A stretch of DNA of 64,000 nucleotides from contig NC_058342.1 of the NCBI RefSeq assembly GCF_905475395.1, positions 23,718,640 to 23,782,639 of the forward strand, given 5' to 3'. Origin of the DNA: Chrysoperla carnea. Its lineage: Eukaryota > Arthropoda > Insecta > Neuroptera > Chrysopidae. The notes under the pieces are model-generated. The model searched no databases, was not told where the DNA came from, and saw only the letters and a program-made list of their open reading frames with translations. Both the position numbers and the translations under genes were made by a program. Position 1 is the first letter of the stretch. Each line of letters begins with the position of its first letter. Below are positions 56,361 to 64,000 of the stretch, in pieces.

Positions 56361-58339
56361 AAAATTTATAAAGTAGTATAAATAAATTTATAAAGTAGAA
56401 TAGATAATTTATAATTTATTCATTAGTAAATAATAATAATAATTAATAATAATTTCATTACTTGCTTTTTTTTCCTTTGAATGATATTATATACACAGTC
56501 ATAACAGCCTCCTTTAACACCAAAATTGTTTACTGGAAGCGCTGGCATCGATTTTATTGTCCCTACCGTGACTACGCACACAACGAATACAAGGTGTTAA
56601 ACAATTAACATAGTCAATTGTTTATTTCACTTGTTTTTATTTATTTATTTTTTTTAAATAAATTATATAAATGTCGTGATATGAAAATGAATCTAAACTT
56701 CCGTTACATTTTTAATAATAATTGCATTAAGAAAATTATAATGTAAAATGTTATTACTCATTTAGAAAACAATGTAATCCAAATCCGATTGCATTTGAAG
56801 CTATTTTTATGCAACCTTGAATACAAAATGTAAATGCACATCAATTCTATCTTATTTTATTTTCAAACTAAGCAATTCAAAATTTCTGTTGTTAGTCATA
56901 TTTTCCACGTAAATATAGACTTATGCACTGTATTGAAGGTCAACGAGTGAAGTGTTATAAATACATTTCACATTTCATCGCCTCTAGAACACAATTTGAT
57001 GGGTTTTAGATTTGTCTGATTATCCCTCTCCCTTGCAAACTTGATAATCGAAAAAAATATCCCTAGAAAAAATATAGATCCAGAATTAATATACCGAAAA
57101 ATTAAAATAGACCCAGAAAAAATAGATCCGGACAAAAAAATCAAGAAAAAATAGATTAAAAAAAAAAATAAACCTGGGAAAAAAGCGAATTTTTAAAGCT
57201 TTCTCAAACGCTCCCCCAGTTTCTCCAACTTCCTTAGAACTTCCCCAGAAATAGAGGCTTGAAAGTTTATATGAGCATTAAGTTAATGTTAAGTACCATT
57301 TCAATACATTAAATAAATAACAAGCATTCAATGAGGGAGAAATATGATCTTTGTGATGGAACTCTGCTGCTCACTAGTTTTTTTTTAAATATAAAATACT
57401 ACCCGTTATCCGTTCGTTTCACTAAATAATTCCAACTCTGATTTTCAATAGGCTTCTTTGCAATCCCTTTTTAAGACACCAAATAAATCTTCGAACTGAC
57501 TTCGATTTTTTGTATTTTCGCTTCGTTCGAAATATGGTATACAGGGCTGTAATGAGGGTACACAACGCCGGTCGCAAGTTTTTAAATTGCTCCTTACATA
57601 TTTCGGGATCATCTCTAACGATTTTGATGAAAATTCGTATACAGATAGTATTTAACATATAAGAAGTTTAATTTTATGGGTGGCATCACTGCAGAAACGT
57701 GGAAAACGCGAAAAACAAAATTTTTCCAAAATATTTATGTGCTAGCGTCATCTCGTAAAATTATGAGATAATTGAATATCGTTGTCTTGAATCAATCAGC
57801 TGTCGTTTTTTTTTTTTGGCAATTTGACAATTACAGATGGTACCTACTTTCGTAAGTTCCGCTAAGTTTAAATTTTAAATAAATGTCGATGGTGTATTAT
57901 ATCCAGCATACTTTTTGCAGAGGCGCCGATGACTTTTTATGCGAAAAGTAGAATATGTCTTTCCTATCTCCAGCATATTGTACAAAGGTAAAAGTCTTTT
58001 TGGCTTTGAAACTTATGCCTTCGATTAGCCATAAAAAAGCATTTGCAACTAAACCAGCGGCATAAAATTAAACTGCGTTAAAAAGTTATTCGTCAATAAA
58101 TCATAATAAGTTTAACGAATAACTTCATTCCCATTTTTATTGAAAGCGAAGCGTATAAATATTTATAATAAATTTAGAAAATCCACCCTTTATTTCGCAA
58201 AAACTTTGGATCCAATAAACATTTTTGCGCAATCGAAATTTAAATAGCGAAACCATAAATACGAATTAATTATATTTTTTTATTACCTAAACGTACACGG
58301 GTAAAAAATTAGGAAAATTAAATTTTTGTATGTTAAAAT
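56361..58339. other. Intergenic sequence with family A tip and a possible RTE-like tail
   Basis: 56592-56640 is an inverted family A 5' tip. About 57480-57660, read on the minus strand, includes 'ttttcatcaaaatcgttaga' near its start, resembling the RTE-associated tail at 6.9 kb. The minus opening at 57422-57658 spans it and is not convincing as a host gene. The rest has no feature. Confidence 0.4.
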
Positions 58340-58880
58340 TTTGGCTCCCACTCAAGAAAAGCTTGCGAGGATGCCATACCAAGAAGGTGCCATACCGAGG
58401 ATGCCATACCAAAAATCTGAAAAACCAACAATTAAAGGCATGGACCAGCTACGAGGGAGGGCGAATCGCCAAAAGCCTGTTGGGTGAAGGAAACTCGCTC
58501 GGTAACAGAGACGAGTAGATCTTGAAACTAAACAGAGCTGATATTAGAGTCATCGTAGAGTTACTCACAAGGCATAACCTGAACAAGTTCCAACATCAGA
58601 TTGGAAAAATCTCCCGCGTGTGACAGATGCGGAGAAAATTTAGAAGTAACATCGATCCACTTTCTCTATTACTGCCCGGCGCTCCTACAGCAGCGAAGGA
58701 AATGGTTTGGTCCGGCCATAGTCGAACCAGAAGAAATTAGGAAACTCAGCGCTAGGTAAATTCTGGGTTTCAGTACATCAGTTGGTTATAATAGCCACTG
58801 AAACGCGTAGCGGGGATAGAGTACAAGGGTCTATTTGGCTAGGTGCTCTGAACCATTGCTTCGAGGCGCGATGCTAGCCT
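58340..58880 (+). pseudogene. Non-LTR retrotransposon 3' coding end (RNase H tail and zinc knuckle)
   Basis: The plus strand reads AWTSYEGGRIAKSLLGEGN, LKLNRADIRVIVELLTRHNL NKFQHQIGKIS, then after a frameshift ACDRCGENLEVTSIHFLYYC PALLQQRRKW and EPEEIRKLSAR. The R(A/K)xxRxxVxLLTGHxxLNxHxxxIG and CX2C...HX4C series is diagnostic of R1/I/LOA-like non-LTR elements. It carries stops and has no reverse transcriptase. A tandem 'gaggatgccataccaa' repeat lies at its 5' edge (about 58367-58415). Confidence 0.85.
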
Positions 58881-59257
58881 CCATACCCATACCCCATGTT
58901 CATGTTAAAATTTTGGCCGGCCTTTTTTCGAAAAATATTAGTTTAAGAACGGTAAAAAATAAATAAATCAGTGCGATCAAGGGTTGATTACAAACGGATG
59001 CACCAAGGCACGACCATATACATAAAGATTAGTTTTTACTCAACGAATATACCATAAATTATAGAAAACATTCACCTTGACATTAATAATTATTATGAAA
59101 AATCATACGAGTAATCAGCTTTTTACCATTCTACAGGACGGACAGGTCTCTAAAACAGTTCGCTAATAATAACTTTTATACCACGGGTCAGCTATTTTTT
59201 CGAACCACAAGATGTCATATCATCTAACTCAATTACATGTATCAAACGTGTCAAAAA

Positions 59258-59800
59258 AACAAATGAAAACAAACAATCGAATGAGTTAATTGTTGAAATA
59301 CCATGTATAGACTGTGTTGATTACCCTGTCACATTAAACTTACATGTCACACATCTGATATTCCCATATAATACATACTATACAATTTGCGGATAAGTTG
59401 CACTGTCACGGGTAAACAGTGATGTTTACGAAAAAATGTTTCAAACAAAAGTTGTTTATTTTTTATAAGGAACATTTTTTGTATTTAAACTTTTGTTCTA
59501 TCTCTAACAGTTTACAAAATGGGTCCTACGGACCCGATTGACCTATGTTGTTCATTTACGAACTCGACCTCACTTTTTACGTTCTAAGCATGCTATACAA
59601 ATTTCAGCTTGATCTTTTCGTTTTTGAGTAATCGTGATGACGGGCAGGCAGACAGGCAGACAAACGGAAATGGACTAATTACGTGATTTTATGAACACTT
59701 ATATCAAAGTTTTGTTCATAGTAGCAATATTTTTAAGCGTTACAAATTTGGGACTAAACTTAGTGTACCTTGGTATATTTCATATACATGGTATAAAAAT
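59258..59800 (+). repeat. Family A dispersed repeat, near full length
   Basis: From 'aatgaaaacaaacaatcgaa' to 'gatattcatatacatggtat'-type end near 59795. All signature blocks are present. Confidence 0.8.
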
Positions 59801-60149
59801 ACTATTGACTAAACGTGTCTCCCGAATTTGATGATTCTTACGTCAATCAATTTGTCTAAGCCTTGCAAGTGCTACTGAAGATATGGCAATAATGAAAATT
59901 CAATATGGCGACCACCAGACGCCATAATGTCAAAAGAAAAAAATAAATGCCGACGAACTATGTCAATTGGGGTATCATTGAATAGCTATTAAATTGACAA
60001 ATCGATTAACGTCATTAAAATCAGTTCACGCATTTGGTCTCTAGAGCGCCTCAAAAGACCAAACATACTTACATAGGCTAAAAATAAAATTCGATAAACT
60101 TTGCTAAGTTTCTCCGACTGTTAAAGTTGCTATGTAAGCTTCTGGGTTT
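59801..60149. other. Spacer between two inverted family A copies
   Basis: About 350 bases without a recognised gene. It separates a plus and a minus family A copy, making a large imperfect inverted repeat of the whole block 59258-60745. Confidence 0.45.
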
Positions 60150-60745
60150 GTTTTTATACCATGTATATGAAATATACCAAGGTATATTAAGTTTAGTCCC
60201 AAGTTTGTAACGCTTAAAAATTTTGATACTAGGAACAAAATTTTGGTATAGGTGTTCATAAAATCACCTAATTAGTCCATTTCCGGTTGTCTGTCGTCTG
60301 TCTGTCTGTTATCACGATAACTCAAAATCAAAAAGAAATATCAATCTGAAATTTTTATACCGTGCTTAAATCGTAAAAAGTGAGAGCGAGTTCGTAAATG
60401 AGCAACATAGGTCATCATCATTGGGTCTTGGATCCGTAGGAGATAGAGTCTTGTAAACCGATAGAATCTTGTAAACCGTTAAAGATAGAACAAAAGTTTA
60501 AATATACAAAATGTTCTTTATAAAAAATTTAACAACTTTTGTTTGAAACATTTTTTCGTAGCCATCACTGTTTACCCACGAGAACGCAAATTATGCGCAA
60601 ATCGTATAGTATGTATTATATGGGAATATCAGTTATATATGTGTGACATGTATTAATGTATAATCTGACAGAGTAATCAACACTGTCTCCACATGGTATT
60701 TCAACAATTAACTCAGTCAATTGTTTGTTTTCACTTGTTTTTTCT
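60150..60745 (-). repeat. Family A dispersed repeat, minus orientation
   Basis: From 'tttataccatgtatatgaaa' through 'gtttgtaacgcttaaaaatt', 'tttccggttgtctgtcgtct' and 'ccatcactgtttacccacga' to 'caattaactcagtcaattgt' and 'tttgttttcacttgtttt'. Confidence 0.8.
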
Positions 60746-61439
60746 TGATATCGGGTATTGACAGGAACTACACGATTTCTGGAGTCCCAATTTAAATCCG
60801 GAGAAATGATAATCCTAGATTTTTTCGTGTAAAAAATAAAAAATATCGATGTTTTTTCATGTTATTGATCTAACAAATGAAGTAATCAATGATTTATTTT
60901 TATAATATTTATTATTTTTTTTTATAATTTAAAGATATAAAATTACACAAATTTCAGATTTCTGCAGATAAATACTGCAGTTTACTATCAAAGTATCAAT
61001 GTAATTGATTAACTTAACTCTTATACTAATATACATACAGATATAATATAATATTAATACAGTCAATGTATCAAAGGTAATGTTAACTTTTTCAGGTATA
61101 ATGTATAAATACACGAGGGTCCATAAAACTGGTACCCTGTATCCTCTGATTAAAGAGGTCCAACCGTATGATGGGTTCAAAAAATCAATTTTTGTTGTTG
61201 CGTAAATTGATTCCTTAACATGTTTAGAATATGTTGGTAAAGTGTTTTTATTTTATTTTTTTTATTTTTATTTATTTTTTTTTTAAATTCGTAGTCGTTA
61301 TAAAGATACAACAGTTGAAAGAAGCATTTGTTGGCAAGTTCAGATAAGTACTTGATATTTTAAACGCATTTTTCTCAAAACTGTTTTTTTAAACTTTCCT
61401 CGATCGTAACTCGAGAACGGTTCAATCTTTAGACTCATA
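60746..61439. other. AT-rich intergenic sequence
   Basis: The minus opening at 60929-61180 has no recognised domain and no Kozak or splice support. Poly-T tracts near 61260. Confidence 0.45.
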
Positions 61440-61950
61440 TTTAAACGGAATAGAATCATTCAAAAGTTCCTAGTATTTCTTTCTTCCCTTTAGCCCCCTT
61501 TATATTATCGAATGGGTTTAGTATGAAATTAGAATCAATGAAGCGCTACCTACTTTTCAACTCACCACCTTTAATAGTTTTTGAGAAAAAGGAAATTCAA
61601 TTTTGCACTTATTTGGACCCTCAAGGAAGAACAAAGTTATTTAGGAAAAAATATTTCAAACAAAAGTTTAATTTTTTATTAAAAACATTTTTTTCACTGA
61701 CACTTTTGTTATATCTCTTATGATTTACACGATGGGTCCTACGGATTCAAAACCAAATGGACTTTTGAACTTAGACTCACTTTTTATGTCCTGAGCACGT
61801 GTTGACAGAAGGACAGGTGGACAACCGGAAATGGACTAATTAGGTTATGTTATGAACAAATATACCATAATTTTGTTCGTACCATCAATATTTTTAATCG
61901 TTACAAACTTACAAACCTTGAGACATTTTATATATAAATGGTATAAAAAT
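61440..61950 (+). repeat. Family A dispersed repeat, diverged subfamily
   Basis: More diverged than the others: 'cctcaaggaagaacaaagtt', 'tttcaaacaaaagtttaatt', 'acgatgggtcctacggattc' and 'ggacaaccggaaatggacta' are recognisable, ending 'ttttatatataaatggtata'. It resembles the 1440-1845 copy in containing an extra upstream block ('ctacctacttttcaactcac' here). Confidence 0.65.
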
Positions 61951-62734
61951 ATAGACTTTCATTAATCTGCACTAATTTCAAGAAATTTTAATATTAATTT
62001 CAAGATAGTTAAATGATTATTTAATAATTTTGGTAGGCTCAAAGTTGGTAGTTTTTAAAACAACGAACTTCCCTTAAATCCGGAGAATTCAAAATTTTAT
62101 CCGGAGACGGAAGACACAGCTCGAAAATCGTAGGTTACGATCGATTATTTTAAGAAGGACTTACACTTTTACAAATTCTCTAACATATTAAAGGTAATAG
62201 TGGAATATTTTTTAGAACCATATTGAACAATGATGTATAAAATAGTAAAAATGATAAAACCCAATACAAGTACCTAACTATACAAATAAAATATACATGT
62301 GTTTGATATATTCGACACCTTCAATGAACAAATGAAGCGATCAAGGGTCCAGTTTAACAAAAATATAAAAAACACATGATCTTCGAATGGTACAGGATCT
62401 AGTCGTTTATGAGTATACAAAAAGTTCAATAATTTATTTTTCATTAAGCTATGAAATAAGAGTGTATATGGTTCAGTTTTTTTTCACTATATTTGCATGA
62501 GTATGGAATTCTTTTTTCACTCACTTCAGATCTTTTGAACACTCTTGTAATAAGCAGTGATCTCTTCTTTCCTTTTTTGTAGCCGAAGCAAAATATTTAT
62601 CCGAAGGGAATTTTAAGTGTTTCAAAATTAAACAACACTCTTTTACTTCGAACTATAAATTTATCGAGCGTATTTCTTGCGTTTTTAATTCTATATCAGT
62701 TTTTTGATATTAGATATTTTTTATAAATATTAGT
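61951..62734. other. AT-rich intergenic sequence
   Basis: I see no coding exon, RNA gene or recognised repeat. Confidence 0.45.
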
Positions 62735-62742
62735 CTCAGGAG

Positions 62743-62978
62743 GTTGCCCTATTAGCTCAGTTGGTTAAGGCGTACCCAATTCTATTTTAATTAATAGTTG
62801 TGATGGGCTGGTGTAGTGCATGGTATATGCATGAAGGAGTTGTACTCAGCCTCTGAAATTGAGGAGCTGATAAATGAAATTACCCGCGGAAAGGTGGTAA
62901 AACACATATATGGTATCTGGGCTCTATAGCCTAAGTGTGTCCTTCGTGGACAGCCAATATAACCTAACCTAACCTAGC
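62743..62978 (+). mobile_element. SINE1, second copy, B box deleted
   Basis: Head 'attagctcagttggttaagg' has an intact A box, but the segment containing the B box is deleted: the sequence passes directly to 'aattctattttaattaatag'. The body and AACCTAACCTAACCTAGC tail match the 24.1-kb copy. CTCAGGAG at 62735-62742 and 62979-62986 is an 8-base target-site duplication. Confidence 0.85.
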
Positions 62979-63870
62979 CTCAGGAGATCAGAACAGAATA
63001 GGATCAAAATGTACATTTTCTGAGAGGGGGTAGATTTTAACTTAATACGCGTGAGTCCCGGAACTCTGTTTGGTGTGGGAGCTATAGGCCTAACATAAGG
63101 AATCCGATTCCTTTTGGCCAAAACATGGCGGTTTTTCAAGTACAAATTTTCAACTTGTTAAGAGGTGCTCAAACATTTTCCCAAAAAGACAGGTTTCATA
63201 TCGAGCTCTTGACGTTTCAAGATGAACCACCAGGCACCTGGCACTGAAAAATATGATAAGATTGATCTGGGTACCGAGCCAATCTGGCGTTAAAGAGAAG
63301 GCACGAGAGAAGTAATAACCACTTTCACCTGAGCAGTTCATTGCTATAGCAAGATGCTCAGTAATTTTTCGAATCAAGGAGTGGCTATGGAAAGCCTATG
63401 TTATTAACAGGGAATTTGTCTAGGGAATGCGACAGATCAAGTTGTGTATAGCCACAGACGGGTGGTGGACTCTTAACAGGAAACTGTTGATCGAACTGCC
63501 ATCTTCATAGCTTGGGGATCTCAAATTATCCTCCTTGCATAGGGGACAATGAAATCTCTAACGTGTTATTTGTACCCGCAGAAACCTGCACGAAGAAAGG
63601 TATAGAATATTTAGGTTCGAAACTTTGCACCCATCAATCCTGGGAACAATCCCAGTAAAGCAAATCTGGTCTTTCTGCGCAGAATTTGTCCTCGACAGAA
63701 TCCCATAGCTTCAGCTGATTAAAATAGCACCTCTTACCCGGAAACGGAAACATTTCGCCTCCGAGTGACAGGTTTTTCTCAAAAGGGCACAGAGAATTTC
63801 TTGGTCCAGGTGCTAAGAACCCATTAGCGGTACACCTCTTATGATTATTATTAAGCAAATAACCGCTCAG
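62979..63870 (-). repeat. Family B repeat, longest copy, probable retroelement 3' sequence
   Basis: On the minus strand it opens after (TAAT)n-like sequence with 'aagaggtgtaccgctaatgg', then 'gcctggaccaag'-type sequence, 'cggaggcgaaatgtttccg', 'ttttaatcagctgaagctat', and later 'tatacacaacttgatctgtc'. The openings at 63634-63993 and 63150-63377 are inside it. Neither contains a motif I can assign, although CTGTCGCATTCC-type blocks recur in the 41-kb copy. Likely 3' non-coding or degenerate sequence of a non-LTR element. Confidence 0.5.
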
Positions 63871-64000
63871 GTTCTTTTTTGTGAGCTCAATACCGGCTGT
63901 GGCATTCACTTTATTCTCCAGTACTGGAGAATATCTACCTATACAATATTTCTGAAGGGTGTTTGTGTATTGTAAACCCCATCCACATATCATTATAAAA

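Noticed and set aside
57422..57658. 78-codon basic minus opening
   Set aside because: Part of it resembles an RTE-associated repeat tail ('catcaaaatcgtt'), and no domain is visible.
63634..63993. 119-codon minus opening
   Set aside because: It lies in the longest family B copy. The equivalent stretches at 16.8, 36.9 and 41.2 kb are not open, so coding is not supported.

Overview
This is a nuclear window from an AT-rich, transposon-laden eukaryotic genome, almost certainly an insect. The evidence is GT-AG introns of 74 to several thousand bases, a clear Kcmf1 (ZZ/Di19 zinc-finger E3 ligase) orthologue, tRNA-headed SINEs whose tails read TAACCTAACCTAA, mariner and hAT relics, and R1/Jockey/I-like non-LTR retrotransposon 3' ends. 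There are no prokaryotic features. Most open frames of 60-120 codons are chance openings in AT-rich DNA or lie inside repeats.

Three host coding loci can be read, all on the minus strand. (1) 21617-23566 is a complete three-exon gene for a 108-residue membrane protein: signal peptide, short Cys-rich ectodomain, one transmembrane helix and a cytoplasmic tail (WBP1/VOPP1- or Shisa-like layout). (2) 30994-46869 is Kcmf1, rebuilt here as eight exons in consistent phase (551 codons), with a possible alternative last exon at 38410-38544. (3) 49129-49374 is the last exon of an unidentified gene encoding three tandem acidic ~29-residue repeats; its upstream exons were not found.

Layout. 1-21.6 kb is intergenic and repeat-rich: a dispersed 500-700 bp family (family A), an RTE-like tail, foldback elements, two non-LTR 3' ends, and short elements with CAGG(G/A)TGGCGATCGA-type inverted termini (family D). 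21.6-23.6 kb holds the small membrane-protein gene, with a SINE carrying a 15-bp target-site duplication in its second intron. 23.6-30.6 kb holds SINE, family F, foldback and family A copies, then a family-D-like element at 29537-30585 that contains decayed copies of the acidic-repeat coding sequence. 31-46.9 kb is Kcmf1, whose introns carry at least ten repeat insertions, including a TA-flanked mariner remnant. 46.9-64 kb holds the acidic-repeat exon, a partial duplication of the Kcmf1 exon 2 boundary, two hAT relics, a hAT-type MITE whose empty site is preserved elsewhere in the window, more SINE and family A copies, and non-LTR 3' sequence.

The most interesting structure is the pair formed by the intact acidic-repeat exon (49.1-49.4 kb) and its rearranged, apparently intron-less copies inside a terminal-inverted-repeat element at 29.5-30.6 kb. 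This looks like capture of host coding sequence by a transposable element. No obviously new enzymatic system was seen. All names rest on motif recognition by eye and exon boundaries are inferred from splice signals and phase; nothing was searched or aligned by computer.
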